In this document: piece by piece, positions 49,136-59,989 of the stretch
Layout of the letters: every line of letters begins with the position of its first letter
Numbering within the stretch: the first letter of the stretch is position 1
Assembly: GCA_038049695.1 (NCBI GenBank)
Contig: CP142461.1
Span: forward strand, 23,753,001-23,817,000
Direction: 5' to 3'
DNA from: Cinnamomum chago
Lineage: Eukaryota; Streptophyta; Magnoliopsida; Laurales; Lauraceae
DNA length: 64,000 nt
The notes under the pieces: generated by a model
The model's input: the letters and a program-made list of their open reading frames with translations, nothing else
Database searches by the model: none
What the model was told of the DNA's origin: nothing
Position numbers and translations under genes: made by a program

Positions 49136-49222
49136 AAAAGGACAACTCTAGGGTTTTGACTCTAGGTTTTTACACCTAATCAAGAGTTCCAACTACTTGA
49201 TCCTAAGGGATTAGAGAACCTG

Positions 49223-49234
49223 GCTCTGATACCA
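49223..49234 (-). other. Primer-binding site of the C element
   Basis: The minus strand reads TGGTATCAGAGC, an exact match to the usual initiator-Met tRNA site, 2 bp after the LTR. Confidence 0.93.
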
Positions 49235-49236
49235 AT

Positions 49237-50998
49237 TGAAAGTCCACGAGGATCCTAACCCTAGAGGGGGGGGGGGGGGGTGAATAGGGTGAGCTACAAT
49301 TGTGACCAATTTAGACCAATATTAATTTCTTAACACAAACTAGTCACATGTGATGATTAACCATACAATATGCGGAAGCTAATAAATAATCACCACAAAT
49401 GCAAGCACCACAACACCAAGGTTTATAGTGGTTCGGCCTCAATGCCTACATCCACTACCGGCTTGTGATCCAATCACCCCACCGGATTTCCACTATTTAT
49501 GCTTTTAACTAGGCTAAGCAATAACCCTTACAATGTTGCTTTTCAAGGCTAAACAACAACCTCTCAATGTGCTTTTCTAGGCTTAGCAATAACCTTTACA
49601 AAATGCTTTTCTTAGGCTAAGCAATAACCTTACAAGATGCTTTTCAAAGGCTAAGCAATAACCTTACACAATGTAGATTTCTCTAAGAAGGTGTCTTTCC
49701 AAAAGATCACTCTAAGAGATACAAATTAAAGCTCAAATGTTGTTGCCTCTTAAATAGGCTAATATGAAAGTTTAAAACAACTCACACAAACACTCTATGA
49801 ATGCAAAAGTGTATGCTCAAGATGTGTGTGTGTGATGACTTCAATCAAGTTTAAAAAGAAAGCTTAATCAAATATATGCTTAAAGCATTTGAAAGTTTAA
49901 GACACACAAAAGTTTTGATTGAAGTTTGATGCAAATCACATGAATAATAAACAACTTGTTAATGACATGAAATTCAAAGAATCACAAGTTGTATGAAAAA
50001 TAAAGTTTAAGAAAACATGTGATTTGATAAGAGTGATTGCAAACTAATCTAATTTACCAAGAAAGATATTGAGCTTGCAAATCAACTCTTTAAGGACTTG
50101 AAATCATGCATAAATGAAAATACAAAGGATTTGAACATGCATGAATTTCAATTGTATGGAAATCAAAATAACTTAGAAGATGTACCTTTTAAAAACTCAT
50201 GAGTTTGATTTCCAAATAGCCCTCTAGCCTTTCCAACTTCTTCCCCTTTCTTTGGCTCCAAAATGCTCTCAAAAGTTCATGTATCAAGCCTTCAAAAAGG
50301 TTGGAAATGAATGGACTTTATAGCAAAAAAGTTGCCAACGGCTAGTTCTCGGTCGACCGGCAAAGGGGTCTCGGTCGACCGAGAAGGCACAACGGTCAGA
50401 TTTCTGACCGTTGGGGCTTCAGTTCAAAAAACTGTGCACTTGCCCTACAGTGGTCTCGGTCGACCGAGACCCAGGTCTCGGTCGACCGGCGACACTGCCG
50501 GGACACCCCCAAAAATTCCAACTTTGCATTTTGAAGATTTTCTTTGTGGAATTTTGTGGGTCACTAAACCAAGCTAGAAAACATGTTTTAAGATATTCAA
50601 AGATGATTAAAAACATGAAACACCCAAAGCCTAAAAAGATTCAAAAGATTTAAAACCAAAGGCAAGCTTGATTAGTAAAAACTCTTTTCAATTGAAATTG
50701 CATACAAAACTGATTCTAAAAGTGCTGAAAGTATGCAAGGTTCAAACCTAAAATCACAAGATGATTTTCCAAGTATAATGCACAAGGAATTAGGTTTTCA
50801 AAAGAGTTTGGGTTTCAAAACTAATGCATCCAAGTTTAGAACCAAAACAAGCATAAAACAAATACTCTTCCAAAACTTAAAAACTATGCATGTATAAAAC
50901 TAGATTTCAAGATATTTTAAATCAATGCATGTGTGTGAATTCAAATGATGCCAATATGCAAATGCATCCACCAAATTGCAAAAACAAAATACCTAACA
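49237..50998 (-). repeat. 5' LTR of the full C element
   Basis: Same as the 3' LTR except a 15-G run and at least one base. TATA at about 50316-50324 (minus), dyad array to about 50496. Transcription would run toward gag. Confidence 0.92.
50316..50496 (-). promoter_or_regulatory. Candidate promoter of the gag-only element
   Basis: Dyad centres at 50354.5, 50376.5, 50461.5 and 50483.5: two pairs of 22 bp. This is the copy placed to drive gag. Confidence 0.85.
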
Positions 50999-51289
50999 GT
51001 ATTTTGTTATATTGGCCTTTGTTGGCCTCTATTTTTGGGAAATGTAATTAAATGATATTGGTATAAACTTTAACTTACTTTTGGGTAACATGCTATTGAT
51101 CATTGCTCATTCTGATACGGTACTATACTTGTGTTATTTATCTTTATGATTTGAGATGGATTGAATATTTGATTTGCTACACGCTTCCGCACTTAATAGA
51201 AATGTTCATGTATGATTGTGATATCCTCACCGCGGACACCTGTGGGAAATTAAATAAATGTATGGAATCATTTAAACTGTTGTAGTACA

Positions 51290-53503
51290 TGTAAGTCCGG
51301 GGATCCGAACCCTAGAGGGGGGGGGGTGAATAGGGTGAGCTTCATTTATGACCAATTATAACCACTTTTAACTTCTTTAAAACAAACTAGTCACATGTGA
51401 TGATTTATCATACAAGATGCGGAAGCTAACAAAAGAATCACCACAAAGTAATCACCATCACACAAGGGTTTATAGTGGTTCGGCCTCAATGCCTACATCC
51501 ACTACCGGCTTGTGATCCAACACCCCACCGGATTTCCACTATTTATGCTTTTCAATAGGCTAAGCAATAACCTTTACAATATGCTTTTCAAGGCTAAGCA
51601 ATAACCTTTACAATGATGTTTTTCAAGGCTTAACATCAACCTATACACTATGCTTTTATAGGCTAAGCAATAACCTCTTCAACCACAAGGTTGGTTATCT
51701 CTCTAAGTTAGTGTCTATAATACACTTGATGGAGATTCAATTAAGCTCAATACATTTGCCTCTAAAATAGGCGGATATGAAAATGAAAATCTAAAACACA
51801 CACACACTATGAATGCAAAGATGAAAGTATATGATGTGTGTGTGTGATGTCCTCAATCATTTTTAAAATGAAAGCTCATAAATGTATGCCTAAGGCTTTT
51901 GAAAGTTTTAGCTCATAAAACATTTATGATTGAGGAAATGCTAATCACATGTTAAAATTAACTTGTAAAAGATATACATTTGAATCCTAAACAAGTTGTG
52001 AAAATTCAAAGACCAAAACATGTGAAGCATAGGGATGTCAATCAAATCAACATGTAGCTCATAAAACATAAAAATAGATTTGATTGAGATTAGGGGACAA
52101 ATCATATGAACTTATAAAAACAACTTGATAAAGATATACCTATCAAAGTAATGCAAGTTGTGAAACTTTGAAACAAAAGTCCATATGATTTGTAAAGATG
52201 TTGAATCCACAACATAAGATATATTTTGAAAGAGATTTTCTTATGATGAAAAACAACAACCAAAGATTCAACCAAGTATATGAATCATGTTACATATAAT
52301 TTCAAAGATTATTTCATTAACATGATCTACTTAGATTTACCAAATAAAGTACTACTTGGATTGAATCAATGGTGATGCATCCAAAACAATAGATCAAATC
52401 AAAATATAAAACATGCTAAGGATACAACACATCATAGGTTAACATGCCACTAAAGATTTATCAAAGATAAAACAAAACATGAAAACATATGATTTGTAAA
52501 GAAGTTGAATCCAAAACATAAGATAGTTTTGAAAGTGATTTTCTTATGTTGGAAAACAACAACCAAAGATTCAACCAAGTATATGGATCATGTTACATCT
52601 AATTTCAAAGATGTTTCCATTAACATGATCTACTTAAATTTACCAAGGATAAAGTACTACTTGGATTGAATCAATGGTGATGTATCCAAAACAATAAATC
52701 AATTCAAAACATAAAACATGTTAAGGATACAACACAACATAGTTTATCATGCTACAAATGATTTACCAAAAATAAAACAAAGCATGAAAACATATGATTA
52801 AGGAAAGTAGAGCCTACTTGGTGATTTAACTTCATTAATCCAAGCTTTAGCTTTCCTAATGATCCCCTTCATCCCTTAGTTCATTTTCCTTCTATATGCC
52901 TCAAAACCCCTCAAGGAGGGCCTTAAAATTCTTAACTTTTGGCAAATAAAAGAACCCATATTTATAGCAAAAAGTGCCCAACGGCTAGTCCTCAGTCGAC
53001 CTGGAAACAGGTCTCGGTCGACCCGGGAACACACAACGGTCAGAAATATGACCGTTGGTGCCCCAGGGCATTTTCTGCCTGCAGTGTTCCCGGTCGACCG
53101 GGACTTCTGGGCCGGTCGACCGGCCACACTACTGGGACCAAAAATTCCAACTTTGCATATTTCAAATATTTTCTTTGTGGAACTTTTTGGGCCACTAAAC
53201 CAAGCTTGGAAACATGTTTTAAATCAACCTAAGATGTTTAAAAACATGAAACACAAAAAGCCTAAAATGATTTGAAAGATTTAAAACATAGGCTAGCTTG
53301 ATTTCTTAAACTCTTTTTAAAAAACAAATGCATCCAAGATAAAAAAGCAAAACATGCATAAATTGATACTTTTACAAATGTTAAAAGCAATGCATGAATA
53401 AAACAAGATTTCAAGTTTATCTAAAACAATGCAAGTGTGAAAATTCAAATGATGCTAAAGTGAAAATGCATCCATCAAATTGCAATCTACAAAATTCCTA
53501 ACA
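51290..53503 (-). mobile_element. C solo LTR (copy 6), 2.2 kb
   Basis: Starts TGTAAGTCCGGGGATCC, ends TTCCTAACA; perfect TSD GTACA (51285-51289 and 53504-53508). G-run of 10, four minisatellite units. At 52190-52800 two long similar stretches (CATATGATTTGTAAAGATG to ACATGATCTACTTA) form a direct repeat of about 300 bp, which explains its length and is shared with copy 3. Confidence 0.92.
52979..53125 (-). promoter_or_regulatory. Dyad pairs and hairpin, C LTR copy 6
   Basis: Centres at 52997.5, 53019.5, 53095.5 and 53117.5, two pairs of exactly 22 bp. The pair near the TATA side has decayed arms (CTCAGTCGACCTGG). The pair away from it has TCCCGGTCGACCGGGA and GGCCGGTCGACCGGCC. Confidence 0.85.
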
Positions 53504-53584
53504 GTACATCCTTATCATCATCATCATTAACAGTCCCGATCCCGGATCAGTCCCGTGGGCCTGGTCCGGGGTCGCGACACTAAA

Positions 53585-54050
53585 AATCAAGGAAGACTCC
53601 AAGAAGATTAAACAAGTTAAATCAATTAAAAAGGAGTCTCCTAAGATAGATTCTAAAAGGTTAAACAAGTTAAACCAAGTATAAAAGAATCTATCAACAA
53701 AAAGCTTCTCAGCATATCTCCCTTAAATCAACACATGAAAGAACTTTTGAAGAAAGTAACAAAGTTAAATTTAAAATTCAAAAGTCAAATAAAGGGAGAA
53801 AATAAGAAGAAAAGAAAAATGAATCAATCCCCTAAGAAACAAACTCACCAAGCTCAAAAGACTAATCACCAATCTAAGCTAAATTGAGTCAAATCTAAAT
53901 ATCATGGTGATAAGTCCAAATTAAAAATTTATCAAGTCAAATCTCCTAAAGTTGGTGGGACTTTTAAACTAGATCTCAAAGATCAACTCTCTCAAGTCCT
54001 TAGGTGGATTCCTAAAGTTAGATACTTAGACAAACCTTAAGGCCTTGAAC
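53585..54050 (+). pseudogene. SIRE-like copia gag fragment, part 2
   Basis: Continues the fragment at 40023-40662: LKIKEDSKKIKQVKSIKKESPKIDSKRL, then frameshifts and stops, then SPKKQTHQAQKTNHQSK and the ending LRWIPKVRYLDKP followed by a stop. Collinear with the intact gag. Confidence 0.85.
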
Positions 54051-54731
54051 CTCCTTGACCAACCTATCCTTTATAGTTAAATCTTTTTGTTGGTCATAAT
54101 TACACTTGCATTTTGTTCTTTCATAGTTACATTTCTTAAAATGCAATGTTTATTTGTGATCAATTGATTTTGTCTTCATGCACCATTCTAGTTACATCTC
54201 ATGGTTCTCAAAATCATTTGATTATAATTTCATCATGTTAGATTGCTTTATGCTCACATTTAGTTATGTCTCTTGCATTGCATTTCTATATATGATCAAT
54301 TGATTGTGATTTCAAAAGCTTTTATAGCTAGATTATTCATGATCGATTGTGGTTGCAAAATCATTTGTGTGGATGTCATAGTCAGATTATTTTTAAAAAA
54401 AAAATGATTTGAATTAATTTGGATTTTTCATGGATTTCTAAGTTATACTTTAATATGGAAAATTATTGTTTTGAAAAATCAACTTGTATGTGTTTCAAAT
54501 ATGTTATATCTTTTAAAATGCAAAGTTGAAAATTGATAATGTGTTATCTTCAAAATCATTCTTTTTATGCTCATTGTTGGATTTTGTTTATTGAAATGAT
54601 TTGAAGATTGTATGAATGGACATGCTCTAAAACATCATTAGTTCTAATCATCAAAGCACGTTCCATGTTCTCATTTCCTTACACGTTTGGTTATATCATG
54701 TTAGAAATGGAAATGAATGTTGTTCTTGTTA
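54051..54731 (+). other. Non-coding tail of the SIRE-like fragment
   Basis: Collinear with 47578-46930 of the full element (reverse strand), including the TAGTTATATCT-like motifs, here as TAGTTACATTTC, TAGTTATGTCTC and others. Similarity ends near GAAATGAATGTTGTT (about 54728). Confidence 0.75.
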
Positions 54732-54966
54732 GATTGTTGTCAGATGTGATTTCCGGACCTGATGTGGGTGGAAGCACAGTGTTATATAAAGCGATATTCG
54801 AAAGTACCAACAGATTCCGAGGTTTCTCGACTAATCCTAAAAAAGGTAAAAAAGTGTGATCGCCAGTCATGGTAAACGGCCATGGTTCCATTTGATCGCC
54901 TCCATGTGGGAAATTAAGGGTCTCACTCATCACAACGCCGCCGGCGACGCGTGATGGTCTCATCAA
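54732..54966 (-). pseudogene. Unrecognised protein-like fragment
   Basis: The minus-strand ORF includes about 78 residues beyond the retroelement junction, with an ordinary protein look: GGVVMSETLNFPHGGDQMEP, then TGDHTFLPFLGLVEKPRN, then LLVLSNIALYNTVLPPTS. I do not recognise the family. The ORF runs on into retroelement sequence at its C-terminus, so if it was a gene it is cut here. It could be a captured exon, a gene remnant at an insertion boundary, or chance. Confidence 0.3.
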
Positions 54967-57748
54967 TATTATTTTGGGTCATTATTATGGGGTTCAATCC
55001 ATCTTTAAGATTCGAGATGAGTGAGAAGACTAAATTCCATGCATTTGGAAGAAAAGAAAGAAAAATAGCTGAAATATGAAATAGGTAACATAATCCCGAA
55101 TTCTATGAATTGCTGCATCCTTGTTGCCCAATTTTTAATTATTTTTCTGTAACTTGGATTAGTCTCAATTTTTATAGGAATTTAGTGTATGTGATGATAA
55201 AGTCCATATTAAATTCTTTATTTTTCTGAGTATTGAAACGTTATGAAATAGTGGACACAAATCTGAATAAAAATTCTGGAATTTCTGCACTGTAGAATCT
55301 GGCCCCTGACATAGGTCTACTTTCTGAATTTTTATAATTTCTACAGACCTCCAATTAATCTAAAATTTTTATGAGACTTAATGAACCAAAATAGGAGATT
55401 CTTGTAAAATTTTCATGAACTTTGTCTTAACATAACCCTTCATAATTATGCGCACAAGGCCAAGTTAACCTGCTGGATTTTCTGCACTGCAGAATTTGGT
55501 CCGTGACCGAGGTCCACTGTCTGAATTTTGATAAATTTTATAAAGCTCCAATTAATCTGAAATTTTTATAGGAGTTAATGGACCCAAAGGGGAAGCTCAT
55601 ATAATTTTTTCATGAATTTTAAATGAAAATTATATCCTTGTAATTATGTGCATAAACCCCGGTTAACATGCTGAGTTCTGCAGTGCAGAGTCCATGACTC
55701 AGGCCCGTGGTCTGATTTTTCTTGAGAAATTGAAATCAGTTGAAACCAAATCGCACTGGAAGACAACTGGTATGGGAGTATTCAGAAAAATCCGCGAGTC
55801 TTTATTCAAATTAGAAATCATTGAATTAGGGATTTTAAAATAGGGTACAGGTTTTCAAAATCTACTATAGTCTGATTTACATATTTTGACCGGTTCAACT
55901 TAGAGATTTTAGAAAATTCATTTTATATTGAAACTGTATAATTCTGGACTGACGGGAAAACTAATTTAGAGATGCATAAACACAAAAATCAGCAAGGCTT
56001 GATTCGGATTGAAACACATTGAAAACAAATCACAAAAATGGGAACAAATTATGAAATTTGCATGATGCAGAATTTCAGTCATTTTGGAAAAGCTTCTCCA
56101 GTACAAAAAAACTTGGTTCCAATAGTGCCTAATCATAGTCCGAATACACAAGATTTCAGTATGAATCATAGCATAAAATCACTTCAAATCCGATAGAAAT
56201 GATGACTAAGGTTATAATTAATCATTATATGCAATAAAAGAATTCCTATCATCCAATTATAGTCCCAAAGGACAGTCAAGCATGATTTACCTTCTTTCAT
56301 TCAGCTAAAAAAAATAATAATAATATAAAAAAAAATAAGATAGAAAAAAGGGGGTTGGATGCCAATATTCATTGAGGGGGATCAACTCCGTTCACCGGAT
56401 ATCCTCCTCGAATCCCTTGGTGGGGAAAGGGTAGACTTTGTTTGAAAACATGCATGCAAGGATGCTTGAAAAAGGGTAAAAAGCACATGTGACATGATAC
56501 TCAAAATGAAAGCCTAGGTGCCCACTACAACATTAGTCTAAAGATGGGAGGACTAAGGCGCCCGGTCAATCTAGGGAAAGATCACCTAGAGAAGTGGACT
56601 ATCGTCCGTCAGGCCCATCTTAAAACCAACAATCGCTCAGGGCACGTTGGGGATGGATATACGCTAAGCTAACCTAACTTAGGAGAGAATGAGGGACCTG
56701 TGTGCCACTGTCAATCATAGGGAGTCCGCTAGGAGGCTATTGCCGTAAGGCGTAGGGAGTCGTGTAGAAGGGTGGACGATGTCGCGGTCACTAACACCTA
56801 AGGGTCGGTGTTACTTAGTGCATTGAGGCGATAACGAAGGAATGAGTGGAAGATGGTTTTAAAAATATAGCATGTGCTGAAAATTCTTTTTCAAATATCA
56901 ATGAATTCATGAATCAAGTATAGCCTACGCTAATAGAATGAAGCTCAATGGTGAAAATTGGCGGAGGTTGAATGAAGAAAAGAAAAGTAAAATCTTTTTT
57001 ATTTTTTTTGGGATTTTATGATTTTTTTGGATTTTTGGTAAATATAGGGCTAGACGGGCCTAACTAAGGGAGTGCATGGAACCTAATCTAACCGTTCATC
57101 TCTTTTGAGTTGAAGTGCATAGATGGGCTGACCCCATGAAAGGGCCAGCCCGCCTACCGTCGCTCTCCTAGTCCCCTAAGGATCTAAGTTAACGAAAATG
57201 GAGAAATGAATGCAAATGATGGGTGCTTGAATGCAATGCAAGCTACTACAGTTGATTCAAATGAACAAATTAAGATTATGAGTGAAGATGAACGTATGCA
57301 ATAATTGTAACATGAGATTTAAAATGAACACAATTAAACTACTATGCAGACAAATTAATGGTAAATATGCAACTAAATTAAATGGCAACCTAAATTAAAG
57401 AGCATAAAATTAGACTAACAAATGCATATAAAATGTGAATATGCGACTAATCAAATGGCACACAAAATCACATATGTGAAATTAAACTAAGGCAACCAAT
57501 GCAAGCAAATTAATAAACATAAATTAAATTTGGAATGAGGAAGGATGGATCTCACCGGCATAATGTTTTAAAAAATAATAATAAAAAATAAAAAAATAAA
57601 AAATCTTGGATCTGAGAAATGTCTCTCTTGAGCTCTTCCTTTCAATGATGCAACTTTGCTCCGAGCTTTGGATCTCTGTTCACTATGGGTTTGTGAAGGG
57701 GAATGGAGAGATGTGATGAGTGAAATCGTTGATGAGCAGAATGGTGGC
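54967..57748. other. Old gypsy-like non-coding sequence
   Basis: No ORF. 55270-55700 has three degenerate units of about 195 bp. 56340-57180 is a GC-richer block (GGGGATCAACTCCGTTCACC, ATCCTCCTCG) that looks like retroelement LTR or UTR sequence. A/T-rich simple runs occur at 56300-56340 and 57560-57605. Confidence 0.45.
55270..55700. repeat. About 195-bp degenerate tandem repeats with a palindromic core
   Basis: TTCTGCACTGTAGAA (55283), TTCTGCACTGCAGAA (55479) and TTCTGCAGTGCAGAG (55675) recur at 195-196 bp. They are followed each time by a GG(C)CC(G)TGAC-type stretch and an AATTTTTATA stretch. Confidence 0.7.
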
Positions 57749-58089
57749 TGTAACGCCCCACCCTATACGCATGCATGATATTGTCCGCTTTGGCCCACCG
57801 ACCTCTCGATTTTGCTTCTAATGGGCCTCAACCCATCAAAAGGCCTCATGTAAGGTAAGGGTGTAAGCTCTACATATAAACCCATTCACTTTCCTCTTTA
57901 TAGTCGATGTGGGACTCCAGAGAGTCACATACCACCCCCCTTAAGGCTGCACGTCCCTATGTAGTAGCCTGCCAGTTCCTTTAACCTGCCAGCCCTCTTG
58001 GCCTGCCCACATGGAGACCCGCCCACTTGCACCAGACCACGGCAGGGGACCCACACTCGAACTAGTCGACAGTCAGCTCATATATCATT
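57749..58089 (+). mobile_element. TRIM-like small LTR, first copy
   Basis: Starts TGTAACGCCCCACCC, with ATATTGTCCGCTTTGG, a TATA box (ATATAAACCC, about 57874) and GATGTGGGA. This layout is common in small plant LTR/TRIM sequences. The right end (perhaps TCAGCTCA near 58080) and a TSD are not clear. Confidence 0.55.
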
Positions 58090-58187
58090 TGTAACGCCCC
58101 ACCCTACACGCATGCATGATATTGTCCGCTTTGGCCCACCGGCCTCACGGTTTTGCTCCCACTTGCACCAGACCACGGCAGGGGACC
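58090..58187 (+). mobile_element. TRIM-like small LTR, second copy, deleted and cut by a C LTR
   Basis: Repeats the first about 70 bp of 57749, then jumps to CCCACTTGCACCAGACCACG (also at 58022), an internal deletion of about 200 bp. Interrupted at 58188. Confidence 0.6.
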
Positions 58188-59989
58188 TGAAAGTCCTTGA
58201 GGATCCTAACCCTAGAGGGGGGGGGTGAATAGGGTGAGCTACAACTATGACCAATTTAAACCAATTTTAATTTCTTAAACAAAACTAGTCACATGTGATG
58301 AATAATCAATCAATATGCGGAAGCTAATACAAAAACAAACACCACATTGCAATCACCACAACACAATATTTATAGTGGTTCGGCCAACGTGCCTACATCC
58401 ACTACCGGCTTGTGTATCCAACACCCCACCGGATTCCACTATTTATGCTTTTTACTAGGATAAGAAATAACCCTTACAATGTTGCTTTTCAAGGCTAAAC
58501 AACAACCTCTCAATGTGCTTTTAGAGGCTAAGCAATAACCTTTACAAAATGCTTTTCTTAGGCTAAGCAATAACCTTACACAATGCTTTTCTTAGGCTAA
58601 GCAATAACCTTTACAAATCAATATTTCTCTAAGAAAGTGTTTACTCAACACTCTAAGAGATTACAATTTAAGCTCAAATAAATTGCCTCTAAATAGGCGG
58701 ATATGAAAATGAAAATCCTAACTCACACAAACACTCAATGAATGCAAAGATGTATGCTTATGAAGTGTGTGTGTGAAAACTTCAATCAAGTTTAAAAGTA
58801 AGCTCAATCAATTTATGCTTAATGCAATTTGAAAGTTTAAGGCACAAAAAGATATGATTGAAGTTCTATGCAAATCACTTGAACAATTACACACTTGTGA
58901 ATGATATGAAAATCTAAAGATCACAAGTTGTATGAAAGTGTTTAAGCCTAATCAAGTGATGCATGTGCAATGTTGTTTTCAAAAACTAATTTGACTAAAG
59001 ATTAAATGAATGAAAACAACAAGGGAAGTTTCAACCAAGTGAAGTAATCATGCAATAAAAGAAATCAAAGATTTATGGCTAAGCATGATTAAGAAAGTTT
59101 AAAACAAAACTTGGGTTGAAATCAAAGTGATGAATCCAATCTTGAATATCAAAGATGGAGGGAAGAAAGGATTCAACACATCATTGTTATCATGCTTGAA
59201 ATCATTTTCCAAAGATTCAAATAAAGCACATAACAAATGATTAATAAAAGTAAAACTTACTTGGAGATTTAACTTAGTTGATCCAAGCTTAAGCTTCACT
59301 TAATGACCCTTTGATGTCTCTTAGATCATCCCCTTTGTCTTCTCTCAAAGCTCCTCAAAGAGGGTTTCAAAATCTCCAACAAAAGACAAAGGAAAGAACT
59401 CATTTATATCCCCAAAACAGCCCAACGGCTATATCCCCGGTTGACCGGCCATGACATGGCAGGTTGACCGGCCAAACACAACGGTCATAAAAAGAGCCGT
59501 TTGGCTTCAGGAGCCCGGTTGACCGGGCCTGCCCAGATTTTCCCATTTTTTGGGTTTCTTGAAGATTTTCTTTGGGGATCTTTTGGGCCAATAAAATCAA
59601 GCTTTTTCACATGTTTTAAATCATCCAAAGAAGTATAAAAACATGAAACATCCAAAGCCTAAAATGATTTGAAACTTTAAACCATAGGCTAGCTTGATTT
59701 CTAAAAACTCCTTTTTCAAAAACAATGCATACATATATGATTATGAAGGGATGAATGTATGCAAAGTTCAAACCTAAATTGTCAAGATGATTTTCCAAAT
59801 ATATTGCACAAGGAAATAGGTTTTCAAAAGAGTTTGGGTTTCAAAACTAATGCATCCAAGTTTAAAACCAAAACATGCATAAAACAAGAACTTTTCCAAA
59901 TCTTAAAAGCTATGCATGTATGAAACTAAATTTCAAGGTTTTCTAAAACAATGCAAGTGTGAGAATTCAAATGATGCTAAAGTGCAAAG
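58188..59989 (-). mobile_element. C LTR (copy 7), truncated at its start
   Basis: Starts TGAAAGTCCTTGAGG on the plus strand, G-run of 9, minisatellite at 58442-58622. The alignment to other C LTRs stops at AGTGCAAAG (about 59989), some 45 bp before the expected CCTAACA end, so there is no TSD. Confidence 0.85.
59421..59530 (-). promoter_or_regulatory. Dyad array, C LTR copy 7 (reduced)
   Basis: CCGGTTGACCGG centred 59442.5 and AGGTTGACCGGCC centred 59465.5 (23 bp). Then a CAACGGTCA hairpin arm and a single CCCGGTTGACCGGG near 59516-59529. Only one dyad remains on the far side. CCCAACGGCTA at 59421-59431. Confidence 0.8.

Larger units (their letters stand above)
43438..50998 (-). mobile_element. 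Full-length non-autonomous C element (gag-only, SIRE-like copia), 7.56 kb
   Basis: Two LTRs of about 1.76 kb (43438-45192 and 49237-50998) look almost identical: by eye they differ in a G-run (8 versus 15) and at least one T/C near 45061. The left flank GTTTT and right flank GTATT form a near-perfect TSD. PBS, PPT and an intact 518-aa gag are present; protease, integrase and RT are absent, so it would need enzymes in trans. Near-identical LTRs mean a recent insertion. Confidence 0.92.
40663..53579 (+). mobile_element. Gypsy-type solo LTR B1 (copy 2), about 3.1 kb net
   Basis: Starts TGTAAGACCTCGATCC, ends GGTCCGGGGTCGCGACA; perfect TSD CTAAA (40658-40662 and 53580-53584), and the gag alignment continues across it. 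GTAAGT at 41419-41424. It holds the full C element (43438-50998) and a C solo LTR (51290-53503). Confidence 0.92.

Noticed and set aside
43438..50998. Two separate solo C LTRs flanking an unrelated gene
   Set aside because: PBS, PPT, LTR orientation, near-identical LTRs and near-matching flanks (GTTTT/GTATT) show one element.
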